Below are positions 7,570 through 17,644 of a DNA stretch of 64,000 bases, piece by piece. Every line of letters begins with the position of its first letter. Within the stretch, counting starts at the first letter, position 1. Source of the stretch: Bacteroides sp. (GTDB taxonomy: Bacteria > Bacteroidota > Bacteroidia > Bacteroidales > Bacteroidaceae). A model generated the notes under the pieces. That model saw nothing but the letters and a program-made list of their open reading frames with translations. It was not told the DNA's origin and did no database searches. Position numbers and translations under genes: made by a program. The stretch lies in NCBI RefSeq assembly GCF_028690125.1, contig NZ_JAQVBV010000022.1, positions 1-64,000 on the forward strand. The letters run 5' to 3'.

Positions 7570-8802
7570 TTAAAACAAGGCTTGCATAATATCGTTGAAC
7601 AAATCATCACCAGCTTCCAGACCAACGGACAAGCGAATTGTCTGCTGGCTAATCCCCATTTCCTGACGTTCTTCCTCAGTAAATGTACCGAAAATAGTAC
7701 TTGCCGGATGGATAGCCAACGTCTTGTTATCAAAAAGATTAGTAGCCCGACGTATTAATTTCAGTCGGTTCATGAATGCAAAACACGCCTCGCGTGAAGA
7801 CAAATCAAAGGTAAGCATTGCACTTGGATATGCACCAAACTGAGCTGTACTCAACTTGTAATAAGGATTATCTTTCAACCCGGTATAATTAACGGAGACA
7901 ATCCCATCCAATGTTTGCAAGCGACCTGCCAGTTCCAAGCAAGTAGATGCCATCCGTTCAAAACGGATCTGCATTGTTTCCAGTCCAAGAGTTTGCATAT
8001 AAGCAACTTGTGGTGTCATATAAGCACCCAGATTCCGATGAATTTCCTTTCGCATACGAGCAGTAAAAGCTTTGTTACCAAACTCTTCATACCATTTTTT
8101 CAAAGTAATAGAATGACTGTAATCGAATGTTCCATGGTCCAATATCAAACCACCCAAACTCGTAGCCCCACCGGAAATATATTTCGTACTGGATATTATT
8201 TCTATATTAATACCAAAATCCTGTCCACGGAACACTGAAAAAGGCACAACAGTAGTATCGGCTATCAACGGAATATGACATTCCGTTGCAATCGTAGCAA
8301 GCGCTTTCAAATCAGCCACTTCAAGTTGTGGATTAGTGATCACTTCCAGAAAGATAGCACACGTATTATGATCAACATTAGCCAATACCTCCGACATATT
8401 AGTCAGATTACAAAAACGAACTTCTAAACCGAAAGCAGAAAGCGTATTTTTTAATAACGATACTGTGTTGCCAAACAAATGTGGAGAGGTCACAATATTT
8501 GCACCGGCTCTACCAAGTGTCATCAAAACATGGGTGATAGCAGCCATTCCGGAATTAAGAGCTGTAACGCTCATGGCCTCAGTCACAGCACGTACACGAT
8601 TTTCAAAATACTGGACTGTCGGATTTGTTATTCGTGAGTAAGCATAATCCATAGTGCGTCCACAGAAAGCAGCTTCCATAGCTTCAGCCGACTCGAATTC
8701 ATAAGCTGCACAGTTGTAAACCGGCATTGACAAGGCATTATATGCATCTTGCTTCTCGAAAGTCGTGTGAAGCACTTTTGCTTCAAAACTGATATCTCCC
8801 AT
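7570..8802 (-). CDS. Cys/Met-metabolism PLP enzyme (O-acetylhomoserine sulfhydrylase-like)
   Basis: The 410-residue protein is a fold-type I PLP enzyme of the Cys/Met metabolism family, with the YSRITNPT motif near residue 55, ALNSGMAAIT near 81 and the PLP lysine K207 in SSTKYISGG. The family includes O-acetylhomoserine sulfhydrylase (direct sulfhydrylation to homocysteine), cystathionine gamma-synthase and methionine gamma-lyase. Overall pattern and length best fit the sulfhydrylase branch, though methionine gamma-lyase cannot be excluded. It stands alone, divergent from the EamA gene. A minus-strand -7 element TACTTTTG is at 8840-8847. The truncated alkD gene follows in the same direction after 70 nt. 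Confidence 0.85.
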   Translation of the reverse strand: MGDISFEAKVLHTTFEKQDAYNALSMPVYNCAAYEFESAEAMEAAFCGRTMDYAYSRITNPTVQYFENRVRAVTEAMSVTALNSGMAAITHVLMTLGRAGANIVTSPHLFGNTVSLLKNTLSAFGLEVRFCNLTNMSEVLANVDHNTCAIFLEVITNPQLEVADLKALATIATECHIPLIADTTVVPFSVFRGQDFGINIEIISSTKYISGGATSLGGLILDHGTFDYSHSITLKKWYEEFGNKAFTARMRKEIHRNLGAYMTPQVAYMQTLGLETMQIRFERMASTCLELAGRLQTLDGIVSVNYTGLKDNPYYKLSTAQFGAYPSAMLTFDLSSREACFAFMNRLKLIRRATNLFDNKTLAIHPASTIFGTFTEEERQEMGISQQTIRLSVGLEAGDDLFNDIMQALF

Positions 8803-9211
8803 TTTCGATGATATATAGTTATGTTTCTATTTGACGCTACAAAAGTAATGTTTCCTATTGACATTATATAGTTTGAAAGCTGGTAAAGTGACATGATCCA
8901 TTCCAATTGAAACTATTTTAAATCTGATAAACAGACAAGAAGTATATACAAAAGTATCCTTTTAGGCTCCCTACTTCCATTTTGGAATAATGAATACTTC
9001 TCAAAATTTCAATTTGAGTAATGATTAAGGTTTTCTCATTTACTTGAATTCCAAAGAACTTTCGTTCACCAAATTTATTTATTGAATGACGTATTTTCAC
9101 TACATAATCTTTGTTACTATTTTAATATCACTTAATTTTGTCCCGTTTTGCAAAACATAAACGGGACAAAAAAATATATTTAATAATGGATACACAATTA
9201 ATCAACCTTTT
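8803..9211. other. Divergent intergenic region between the sulfhydrylase and exporter genes
   Basis: It contains the minus-strand -7 element TACTTTTG (8840-8847) and, on the other side, a perfect 13-bp inverted repeat (9136-9171). A 60-codon open frame on the minus strand (8918-9100) has no recognisable family and is not called as a gene. Confidence 0.5.
9136..9171. promoter_or_regulatory. Perfect 13-bp inverted repeat upstream of the exporter gene
   Basis: TTTTGTCCCGTTT (9136-9148) and AAACGGGACAAAA (9159-9171) are exact reverse complements around a 10-nt spacer. The repeat ends 40 nt before the EamA start codon. It could be an operator or a leader RNA hairpin; on the minus strand it is followed by AT-rich sequence and could also terminate transcripts. 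Confidence 0.55.
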
Positions 9212-10102
9212 ATGAATCGTATAAAAGGTATATTATATGCGGCAGCATCCTCATCTACCTTTGGATTAGTGCCATTTTTCACAATTATTTTGTTGATTGA
9301 CGGGTTTTCTATATTTGAATTGTTGGCATATCGGTGTGGTGTGGCTGCACTTGTCATGTGGTTGGCAGGAAAACTTTCAGGTAAAAGTTTTCGTTTAACG
9401 GGAAAAGAATTTTGTGTTGTTTTTATGCTGAGTTTATTTTGTGCGATTACCGCCTTTAGTTTGGTGATAGCTTATCAAAATATTGCGAGTGGAGTAGCTT
9501 CAACTATCCATTTTATGTATCCTTTAGCTGTAGCATTGACTATGATGTTCTTTTTTAAAGAAAAGAAATCAATATGGGTGATAGTGGCTATTTTGATGTC
9601 ATTAGTGGGAGCCTATTTGCTTTCTTCAGGAGATTCAACAGTAAAAAATGGAAATACATTCCTCGGAATAATGACAGCTTGCATTTCCGTATTTTCTTAT
9701 GCAGCTTATATTATTGGAGTCCGAAAAACAAGAGCAGTGCGGATTAATTCTACTATATTGACTTGCTATGTCATGGGAATCGGAACTATATTCTATATTA
9801 TCGGATCCTTTTGCACTTCAGGACTTCACCTTGTGACAGATTGGTATATCTGGTTGTTAATTCTTGGATTGGCTATTCCGGCAACAGCTATTTCAAATAT
9901 TACATTAGTTTTGGCTATCAAACATGTAGGACCAACATTAACAGCTATTTTGGGAGCCTTAGAACCTCTAACTGCTGTAATAATTGGAGTTTTGGTATTT
10001 CAGGAAACATTCACAGTAAATAGTGCACTTGGTATTTTATTAATTGTGACAGCTGTGTGTATAGTAGTACTCAGAGAGAACAGAACAAAAGGAAATAGAT
10101 AG
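9212..10102 (+). CDS. EamA-family drug/metabolite exporter
   Basis: The 296-residue protein has ten predicted hydrophobic segments arranged as two EamA repeats (about 5-137 and 150-288), as in inner-membrane exporters of the DMT superfamily such as RhaT/YdcZ/RarD relatives. The second repeat ends with the typical GALEPLTAVIIGVLVFQE motif. It probably exports a small metabolite or amino acid, but substrate is not deducible. The next gene, a lipoprotein, starts 26 nt downstream on the same strand and may be cotranscribed. Confidence 0.88.
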   Translation: MNRIKGILYAAASSSTFGLVPFFTIILLIDGFSIFELLAYRCGVAALVMWLAGKLSGKSFRLTGKEFCVVFMLSLFCAITAFSLVIAYQNIASGVASTIHFMYPLAVALTMMFFFKEKKSIWVIVAILMSLVGAYLLSSGDSTVKNGNTFLGIMTACISVFSYAAYIIGVRKTRAVRINSTILTCYVMGIGTIFYIIGSFCTSGLHLVTDWYIWLLILGLAIPATAISNITLVLAIKHVGPTLTAILGALEPLTAVIIGVLVFQETFTVNSALGILLIVTAVCIVVLRENRTKGNR

Positions 10103-10128
10103 CGAGCTATAATTCAAAACATAATAAC

Positions 10129-10974
10129 ATGAAAACTAAACATTCATTCAGGATATTTCTTTTGCTCCTATGCATAATCAGTTTGGAAGGCTGTAACGAT
10201 GACGATCAAACAGCGATAACTCTTGAGTACGAAGATCCACATATTATTTTTAATAACGAAGGCCGTTCTATGACTCTGACGCCTTTCAGTGGAGAAACAA
10301 TAGCTTTGTATATAAAAGGAGGCGACGGAAATTATACAGTTGTGAATAGTAATAAAGAGGTTGTACAAGTCAATTTTGATGGTGAAAAGATCACCTTTAA
10401 CCCTCTTAGATTGGGAACAGTATCAATCAAAATTGAAGATAAATCAAACAACATATACATATTAACCATTACAGTAAAATACTGGGAAGAGACTAACGCT
10501 GTTTACCAAAAGAAATATATCATCCAAGGAGATAATATAACCGTAGGTGATAAAACTAAACTGGAAAAAGAAATAGAAGTATCAAACATAGAGAAAGGAT
10601 ACAATTTTGTCTACAAGGAGCCTGAAGAAGCCGGAGGAACCATACGAATTTATTATCAGAATGGTCAATCAAAAGAAACTGATTTTAAGAAAGAACATAT
10701 TATTTTAGACGAAGAAAGTGCAATCACCATTATTGAAAACACAAAACTTTATGACTATTGGCGTGTAACAGTCAAAGATGATAATAGCGTTTTCTATATT
10801 ACACGAAATTTCTTTCAACTCATCGAGCAACAGCACCTAAGAGCCAACTTTACTCCTGCTCCGACATATTGCTATATCAAAGATGTAACGAAAAAATATA
10901 TAACAAAATACCCGGCTGTTGAACACGTATACATCATTTATGAAGTAGTTGGAAAGAAGAACACCGGAGTGTAG
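10129..10974 (+). CDS. Hypothetical lipoprotein with Ig-like N-terminal domain
   Basis: The 281-residue protein has a lipoprotein signal peptide with lipobox LEGC (Cys at about residue 22) followed by NDDD, an acidic stretch. Residues about 40-118 resemble a bacterial Ig-like (BIG2-type) fold (NSNKEVVQVNFDGEKITFNP, LGTVSIKI). The rest is not recognised. It is probably anchored to the outer membrane. It follows the exporter gene by 26 nt and is convergent with the hybrid sensor gene, leaving only 20 nt between them. Confidence 0.65.
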   Translation: MKTKHSFRIFLLLLCIISLEGCNDDDQTAITLEYEDPHIIFNNEGRSMTLTPFSGETIALYIKGGDGNYTVVNSNKEVVQVNFDGEKITFNPLRLGTVSIKIEDKSNNIYILTITVKYWEETNAVYQKKYIIQGDNITVGDKTKLEKEIEVSNIEKGYNFVYKEPEEAGGTIRIYYQNGQSKETDFKKEHIILDEESAITIIENTKLYDYWRVTVKDDNSVFYITRNFFQLIEQQHLRANFTPAPTYCYIKDVTKKYITKYPAVEHVYIIYEVVGKKNTGV

Positions 10975-10994
10975 CATGACAATCTGTATGCATC

Positions 10995-13900
10995 TTACAT
11001 TTCAATGTTATATGTGTTCCTATATTCCGTAGGTGTGCAATTATATTTCTTCGAGAAAGCTCTATAAAAAGTAGAGCGATTCGTAAAGCCGGATTGAAAG
11101 ACTATTTCATCAATCGTTAGTTTAGTTTTCACGAGTAGGTCAGCCGCTTTTACCAGTCGGCAACCGTTTATTAATTCAGCAAGAGTCACACCTTCAATCT
11201 CCTCCAACTTACGATAAAAAGAACGAACCCCAATATTCATCTTTTCAGCGATGAAATGAGCAGACAATTCCTTATTACTAATATTCTTATTGATAATTTT
11301 CAAAATTTCATTGATAAATTTCCGATGTTCTTTATGAGAGAGTTTTCCATTTTCTAAAGTATATGAACTCAATGGAGAAGAAAAATATTCCCTCAAGCTT
11401 TCTTTCCTTTCCAACAAACGATGCACCGAAGATTTTAAGTAATCAACATTAAAAGGTTTTGTTATATATACTTCCGCACCTGCATTCAGTCCCTCCGTCT
11501 GTACTTCAACATCTCGCTTTGCAGACAAAAGAATAAAAGGAATATGTGCCGTTGCCTCATCCGATTTCACCAATCTGGAAAAATCCAAGCCATCCATTTC
11601 TTGCATAACCACATCACTAATAATAACATCCGGAGAAATATCCTTCAGTATCTCCGTGGCTTCCTTAGGACTAGCCGCTGTCAGCACATTATAATCATCC
11701 TTAAATATATCGACAATAAGCCACCGGATCTCTAATTCATCATCGACAATTAAAATAGTTGGCTTTAATTTATCAAAACTATTTTGTGGAATTTGCAAAG
11801 TAGAATCTGTGAAATGATATTCAAGCCCATGATCAGGCAATGCAATCACCTCTTCCTTATTTAATTCAGTCCGAGATACTTCAAGATAAGGTAACAGTAT
11901 CCGGAAATGAGTCCATTCATTTGGAATACTTTCCACCTTTATCGTACCATTCAACAGACGAACCATATTATTAGAAATAGCAAGCCCCAACCCATTCCTC
12001 GACCAGAAGTTATCATTTTGCTCAAAATTCTGTAAGATACGATAACGGTCAAACAATGATGAAATATCTTTTTCTGCTATTCCTTTACCTGTATTGGAAA
12101 CAGTGATACACAAATTATCCTGATCAATTTGAACCTTTACTCTTACCACCCTCTCGTTCTCCGTATATTTAAACGCATTTGATAAAAGGTTTAGAAGAAT
12201 AGTTACTATAAAATCTTTATCAGAATTCCACCTTAAAGAAAGAGATATCTCCTTTTCAAAAACTATATTACGAGATTCAGCCATATCTGTAAACGACTCC
12301 ACCAGCTTTCCAACCGTATCAGTTATATCAACAGACACAATAACAGGCTTCTTATATCCTGATTCAATTCTATTAAATTCAATCAGGTCCTGAATCAAAG
12401 AATTTAGTCTTTCAGCATTTTGTTTGATTACAGAAGTATACCTTTTAGCAGCATCAGTAAGATTTTTCTGCTCCATAAGACGGTTACAAGGAGCATAAAT
12501 CAACGTAAGTGGCGTGCAAAACTCATGCGATATATTTGTAAAAAACTGAAGTTTGGATTCATATATTTCCTCTCTGTGCTTTTGTTCCATCTTTTGCAGA
12601 CGATCTCTTTTCTTTTTTTCATTCCGAACCATCCACATTCTTATCATCAATAACACTATACCTAACGTCAATAAGACATAAAGCAAATATGCTAATGGGG
12701 ATGCATACCAAGGAGGGAGTATTTTTATATCCATTTTGCAGATATAACTTTCTTTCCCCAACGCCTTATTATAGTACTTCACATATAATCTATATTTTCC
12801 GGGATGCAAATCAGCAAACGATACCACATTGGAATTTCCATTGTAAGTCCATTCCTTCCCAGCACCATCCAACCTATAATAATAAGAATAACTATTCCCG
12901 TTCAAATGATCAATTGCAGCAAAAGAAAGGGTAAAGAAGTTCTGTTTATAAGATAAACTCAGGAAAGTCTCATCTCCTGACTGCGAAAGAAATTTTTCAA
13001 CCGGATATTGTTGATCCCGTATGGTTATGGTATTAAAATCAATAAGAGGCATATAGTGCTGGCCTTCATCGAAATAGTTTCTTCTAATAGTTACAAGACC
13101 ATTGACCCCTCCAAAAAAAAGAATTTCATTCTTCTCATCCTTAAATGAAGCCCCTTCTTTAAATTCCAATACCGAAAGTCCGTCATGGTGATCATAAACT
13201 CTGATAGATTCTGTATCTGTATTATATGAAATAAGTCCCCGGTTCGTACTTAGCCAGTAATCAGAATTAGAATCGAACAGAATACCATACACACTATTAG
13301 TCAAAAATCCATCAACATTATTCAATATTTTATGTTTATTGGAACTATACTTCACAAGCCCTGAACTTGTTCCAATCAGATAGTCTCCATGATAATCTTT
13401 ACATATCACATTCGTTTCATTAGTTGTATACCTTCCAAAGCGTATATTCTCCATTCTCGATGTGAATATATTTAGCCTGAAAGCTCCTTCACCTTCATTC
13501 ATACACCATAAAATAGAATCATTCCCTAAATAAATATCCTGAAAATGATTTGCTAACTCATCCCTGTCTTTTACAGTGAACCGCCTGGCTACAGTCAGTG
13601 CAGGTTTACCATTCGTCCATGCAAGATCTACTTTAAAGATTCCCATTCCTATCGTAGAAATCCATAATAAAGAATCCTGTTCATATATATCTGAAATATA
13701 TTTTACCTCTTTTCCCTCATATGACAATTTCAAAGGATTAATGCGCTGCTTTTGATAATCAAAATAACTAAGCCCCGTTTCACTTCCGATCCATAGATTA
13801 CCTAACCGGCTTTTTGCAATAGAAAGAATTGTATTATCTCTTAATTGACTATTACCAGCTGTTATCAACCTTGTACGATGATCCTTTACTTCTTTATCAA

Positions 13901-15044
13901 TCTGAAAATTAATGACCTGTAGAATACCGTCTCCATTGCTACCCACCCATAAATTATTCTCTTTATCTACATATAAAGCATTTACAGGCTGGCGAAAATC
14001 AGGAACCATATCAGTCAAAAGAATAGATTGGATAGAATACATATCTATAGAGTAAGTATATATCCCATGTCCCGAAGTTCCAATCCACACAATATCTTGA
14101 TATTTATCCTTATACAAGCAATCAACCCCTCCCGAAACATTTATTTTCTCGCAGCTGTATCCCCGATCATTTTTTCTAAGCAATGATAATCCTTTCGTTT
14201 TAAAACCAATAAAATAGTCATTATGGAATTTTAAAAGAGAAGTAATATCATCTTCTCTGGATATATACTTCTTCAAATCACAAACAAAAAGAACTTTATG
14301 AGTAACGGTATCATATTCATAAAGAGAATAGGTATCATCCACTAAATATAATATATGTTCTCCCCCATTCGTACAATACAAAATATTCGCCTTATGTTTA
14401 TAACCGGTTACAGGTTCCAGTTCCATATTCCCTTCTTGGCTGATTTTTATAGCAAAGCAGAGATTATCACCATTCCGTTGAAATACCCATAACTTATCGG
14501 TATTGTCAATAAAAAGATGAACAATATCATTTGCCCTCAGGTCAGGAATAAAAATTTGTTCAAATCGTTCCTGATTTTTCAATTTATAATAAATGCAATG
14601 GTTGCCCTGTATCAAGAAAATATTTCCATAACGATCCTTATCAAGAAAAGCAATCCGGTTAAACATATCAAAAGACGTTATAACTGAAGATTCAAGATTA
14701 ATCTGATGCAGACCATGATAAGTCTGAACCCACAATAAAGTATCCGTAGTTTGTGTAATTGCGTCAATCCGGCTCCCTGTAAAAAAGTTTTCGTTGAGTT
14801 CTGGGCAATACTTCATCACACGTTTACCATCATAAATGTCCACCCCGCGATTGGTTCCGATCCATATCAGTCCTTTCTCATCCTGATGAATGGAAGAAAT
14901 AATATTGCTGGAAAGGTTCTCCGAGTTATTTATCCTTCGCAAGTTGAAGGCTCTCGCAGGAATAATCACCTGCAAAAGAAAAAAAGAAATCAGCAAACAG
15001 ATGATCGTTTTCTTTCTACTACCAATGTCGATAAATGAAATCAT
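10995..15044 (-). CDS. Hybrid two-component system sensor/response regulator (HTCS)
   Basis: This roughly 1350-residue protein has the complete HTCS layout. In order, it has a signal segment, two regulator-propeller blades repeated over about 30-690 (motifs such as GLIWIGTNRG, NLWVGSNGDG), a Y_Y_Y domain (about 700-765), one membrane helix (about 770-795), HisKA, HATPase, a receiver and an AraC HTH. The phospho-acceptor histidine (about 840) is in ISHEFCTPLTL, where the usual Arg after HEF is Cys. The receiver aspartate is in DVIISDVVMQEMDG (about 1142). HTCS proteins sense glycan breakdown products in the periplasm and switch on nearby utilisation loci. The open frame extends to TTG at 15050; ATG at 15044 is preferred. 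The outer-membrane barrel and DUF1080 genes divergent from it are the probable targets. Confidence 0.93.
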   Translation of the reverse strand: MISFIDIGSRKKTIICLLISFFLLQVIIPARAFNLRRINNSENLSSNIISSIHQDEKGLIWIGTNRGVDIYDGKRVMKYCPELNENFFTGSRIDAITQTTDTLLWVQTYHGLHQINLESSVITSFDMFNRIAFLDKDRYGNIFLIQGNHCIYYKLKNQERFEQIFIPDLRANDIVHLFIDNTDKLWVFQRNGDNLCFAIKISQEGNMELEPVTGYKHKANILYCTNGGEHILYLVDDTYSLYEYDTVTHKVLFVCDLKKYISREDDITSLLKFHNDYFIGFKTKGLSLLRKNDRGYSCEKINVSGGVDCLYKDKYQDIVWIGTSGHGIYTYSIDMYSIQSILLTDMVPDFRQPVNALYVDKENNLWVGSNGDGILQVINFQIDKEVKDHRTRLITAGNSQLRDNTILSIAKSRLGNLWIGSETGLSYFDYQKQRINPLKLSYEGKEVKYISDIYEQDSLLWISTIGMGIFKVDLAWTNGKPALTVARRFTVKDRDELANHFQDIYLGNDSILWCMNEGEGAFRLNIFTSRMENIRFGRYTTNETNVICKDYHGDYLIGTSSGLVKYSSNKHKILNNVDGFLTNSVYGILFDSNSDYWLSTNRGLISYNTDTESIRVYDHHDGLSVLEFKEGASFKDEKNEILFFGGVNGLVTIRRNYFDEGQHYMPLIDFNTITIRDQQYPVEKFLSQSGDETFLSLSYKQNFFTLSFAAIDHLNGNSYSYYYRLDGAGKEWTYNGNSNVVSFADLHPGKYRLYVKYYNKALGKESYICKMDIKILPPWYASPLAYLLYVLLTLGIVLLMIRMWMVRNEKKKRDRLQKMEQKHREEIYESKLQFFTNISHEFCTPLTLIYAPCNRLMEQKNLTDAAKRYTSVIKQNAERLNSLIQDLIEFNRIESGYKKPVIVSVDITDTVGKLVESFTDMAESRNIVFEKEISLSLRWNSDKDFIVTILLNLLSNAFKYTENERVVRVKVQIDQDNLCITVSNTGKGIAEKDISSLFDRYRILQNFEQNDNFWSRNGLGLAISNNMVRLLNGTIKVESIPNEWTHFRILLPYLEVSRTELNKEEVIALPDHGLEYHFTDSTLQIPQNSFDKLKPTILIVDDELEIRWLIVDIFKDDYNVLTAASPKEATEILKDISPDVIISDVVMQEMDGLDFSRLVKSDEATAHIPFILLSAKRDVEVQTEGLNAGAEVYITKPFNVDYLKSSVHRLLERKESLREYFSSPLSSYTLENGKLSHKEHRKFINEILKIINKNISNKELSAHFIAEKMNIGVRSFYRKLEEIEGVTLAELINGCRLVKAADLLVKTKLTIDEIVFQSGFTNRSTFYRAFSKKYNCTPTEYRNTYNIEM

Positions 15045-15161
15045 GGACAAATATAGCCATATTTCTTCTCTTTATTATGTCTTACAGTGACAAATGTATC
15101 TCTCTCCATGACATCAGTATTTATACCAAACTCCCTATTATTCAGATAAAAATGACTTGAT

Positions 15162-15169
15162 TAGCTTTG
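15162..15169 (+). promoter_or_regulatory. -7 element of the outer-membrane barrel gene
   Basis: TAGCTTTG fits TANNTTTG and lies 25 nt before the ATG at 15195, in the 150-bp divergent region shared with the HTCS gene. Confidence 0.45.
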
Positions 15170-15194
15170 CAGAACAAAATAAAAAACTACAATC

Positions 15195-17606
15195 ATGAAA
15201 AGTACATTTATTCTCATTCTTTTTATTTTCAGTTTCAATTCTATTATGGCAATTACTCCACAAATTAAAGGAGTAGTCCGAGAGAAAGGCACAGGTAATC
15301 CAATCGAGTTTGCAGATGTCATATTATTAAAGAATGGTACTGTGACCGTATCTCATACCCTCACAGAAGCTAACGGATATTTTCAATTATCAGGCATTGA
15401 AAATGGAAAGTATTCATTAATGGTGAGACTTATTGGTTATGATATTTATACAAAAGACTCGCTTACTCTCAGTTCTTCGAAATCGACTTTAGACTTCGGA
15501 GTCATTGAATTAAAGCCCTTAGAAATCGGCATAGCCGAAGTAGTAATAAAAGGGGCTAAAAGACAGATCGTTTATAAGTTAGATAAAAAAATTATAGATG
15601 CATCAAATACTTTGATGAGCAGTGGCGGCACAGCAGTCGATATTCTCGAAAACACTCCTTCGGTTCGAGTCGATGTAGATGGAGAGGTTACTTTTAGAGG
15701 AAGCAGTGGTTTCAAAGTATACATCGACGGCAAACCTAGTTTTTATTCAGGTTCGCAGGCACTGCAACAGATACCCGCCGGACAAATTGAGAACATAGAA
15801 ATTATTACTACCCCTTCTGCACGTTACAATACAGACGGAGAAGCCGGAATGATTAATATCATTACCAAAAAGAGCCAACAGCAAGGAATTAACGGAATCG
15901 TCAATACCTATGGCAGCACTGCACTTTCAAATGGAATTGACTTCCTCATATCTCAACAGCACAATAAATGGCAGTGGAATTTCGCCGGACACTGGAATCA
16001 ACCGATACGTGAAAGTAACTTTGAGCAAAAGAAAACTACAATTGTTGATAATATAACCACTACCTCCCTATCGGACGGGCCCAGAAAAGGAAAAAATTAC
16101 CACTATGGATTACGGGGAGGCGTTGAATATTCTTTCTCTCCCCGGACATCTGTTAATGCAGAACTACAGGTATATTACGATAAGTTCACCCGTCAAGGAG
16201 ATTTGAATTATACAGAAACTCATAAAAATGGAAATGAAGAATCAGACCCATTCAATTATAACAGTCAAGATGATTTCGATCTACATTCAACTGTAAATAT
16301 GGGAAAGGCAGGATTCTCCCATAAATTCAATGATGAGGGACACACACTTACCGGTAGTTTTATGTTAGGTTACGAAGGAGATCCTCTTGAGTATTTCCAA
16401 AGTGATCTATTGGACAAAACCGGCCAACGGCAACAGGGACATCGCGCTTGGGAGGATGAAGTTCGTTGGACAGTTCAGGGGAATATAACCTACAATTATC
16501 CTTATAGCAAAACCGGACTCTTGGAAAGTGGTTATCAATATCATTCCTACTTGGAAGACGGAGATTATAGTATGCAATTCTGGAATCCTGAGAAAAGAGA
16601 GTTTTATTGGCGGGAAGATATATATAATACATTCTATTTTCAACGGGGAATCCATTCTGTTTATCTGATGGGTAGTGACAGCTACAAAGCTTTCGACATA
16701 CAAGCCGGAATAAGGGGGGAACATACACACCAAGTATTAAATAGTTCTATAAAGGGAGCCAACCGGAAAGTAAACCGCTTTGAAATATTTCCTTCAGTAC
16801 ATATCGGATATACGCTGCCACATGAGCAAAAGCTCACATTTGCCTATTCTTATCGGACCAATCGACCGGAACTCTTTTACATGGAGCCCTATATTACTTA
16901 TCGTGATTATTATACGGCCGAAATTGGAAATCCTGATATACGTCCGGAATACATTCACTCCTTTGAACTAAATTATAAAAAGAACTTAGGTAATCAGGTG
17001 ATACAATCCAGCTTATTTTATAGATCACGAAAAGACAAAATTGAGCGTTTACGTATTCCTTATCAAGCAGGAGTTACTTTAGATTCAATGGCAAATGTAG
17101 GAAATGACCATTCACTGGGCATGGAACTTAGCGGACAATTAACGCTAAACAAATGGTGGGGGCTGAACATAAACGGGAATGTATATTATTACAAAGTGGT
17201 AAACAATATCAATTCGGGAGGAAAAAAAGAAACCAGTACTAATTATGATTTTACGGTAAACAATCTTTTCCGTGTTCATAAGAACACCCGTATTCAGTTG
17301 GATGGAAACTTTGTTGGTCCTTCTGTCACTACACAAGGACGCTCATCATCCTTTTGGTTTGTCAATTTGGCTATCCGTCAACAATGGTTCAACTCCAACT
17401 TACAATCCACTCTGTCCTTCCGTGATATATTCAATTCCGCTCGTTATAAAAATGAGATCACGACACCCACTCTGGAATCAATCACACATATACGACCGAA
17501 ATTTCCCGTCATCACTCTGTCCATCAGCTACACCTTTAACCATTTTAAACGAAATTCACAGAGTTCACGAGATAACCGAGACTTGTTTGAAGGTGTCAAT
17601 CACTAA
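15195..17606 (+). CDS. TonB-dependent-receptor-like outer-membrane beta-barrel protein
   Basis: The 803-residue protein has a signal peptide (about 1-19), a carboxypeptidase-regulatory-like domain (about 22-100: IKGVVREKGTGNPIEFADV) and a plug-like domain (about 120-230, with GFKVYIDGKPSF and IEIITTPSARY). A large beta-barrel follows, of the OMP_b-brl_3 type. This family is common in Bacteroides and differs from SusC proteins; no SusD partner is adjacent. It likely imports or secretes an unknown ligand. It is divergent from the HTCS gene and followed after 38 nt by the DUF1080 lipoprotein, so the two may be one HTCS-controlled unit. The last residues are not the typical aromatic C-terminus. 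Confidence 0.85.
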   Translation: MKSTFILILFIFSFNSIMAITPQIKGVVREKGTGNPIEFADVILLKNGTVTVSHTLTEANGYFQLSGIENGKYSLMVRLIGYDIYTKDSLTLSSSKSTLDFGVIELKPLEIGIAEVVIKGAKRQIVYKLDKKIIDASNTLMSSGGTAVDILENTPSVRVDVDGEVTFRGSSGFKVYIDGKPSFYSGSQALQQIPAGQIENIEIITTPSARYNTDGEAGMINIITKKSQQQGINGIVNTYGSTALSNGIDFLISQQHNKWQWNFAGHWNQPIRESNFEQKKTTIVDNITTTSLSDGPRKGKNYHYGLRGGVEYSFSPRTSVNAELQVYYDKFTRQGDLNYTETHKNGNEESDPFNYNSQDDFDLHSTVNMGKAGFSHKFNDEGHTLTGSFMLGYEGDPLEYFQSDLLDKTGQRQQGHRAWEDEVRWTVQGNITYNYPYSKTGLLESGYQYHSYLEDGDYSMQFWNPEKREFYWREDIYNTFYFQRGIHSVYLMGSDSYKAFDIQAGIRGEHTHQVLNSSIKGANRKVNRFEIFPSVHIGYTLPHEQKLTFAYSYRTNRPELFYMEPYITYRDYYTAEIGNPDIRPEYIHSFELNYKKNLGNQVIQSSLFYRSRKDKIERLRIPYQAGVTLDSMANVGNDHSLGMELSGQLTLNKWWGLNINGNVYYYKVVNNINSGGKKETSTNYDFTVNNLFRVHKNTRIQLDGNFVGPSVTTQGRSSSFWFVNLAIRQQWFNSNLQSTLSFRDIFNSARYKNEITTPTLESITHIRPKFPVITLSISYTFNHFKRNSQSSRDNRDLFEGVNH

Positions 17607-17644
17607 GAAAAAGCTATATTTACACCCGATAAATTCATTGAATT

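Noticed and set aside
8918..9100. 60-codon frame on the minus strand in the divergent region
   Set aside because: No family match and no promoter; probably chance.
15048..15055. TATATTTG on the minus strand at the HTCS start
   Set aside because: It overlaps the coding start so closely that a transcript from it would begin after the ATG; probably a chance match.
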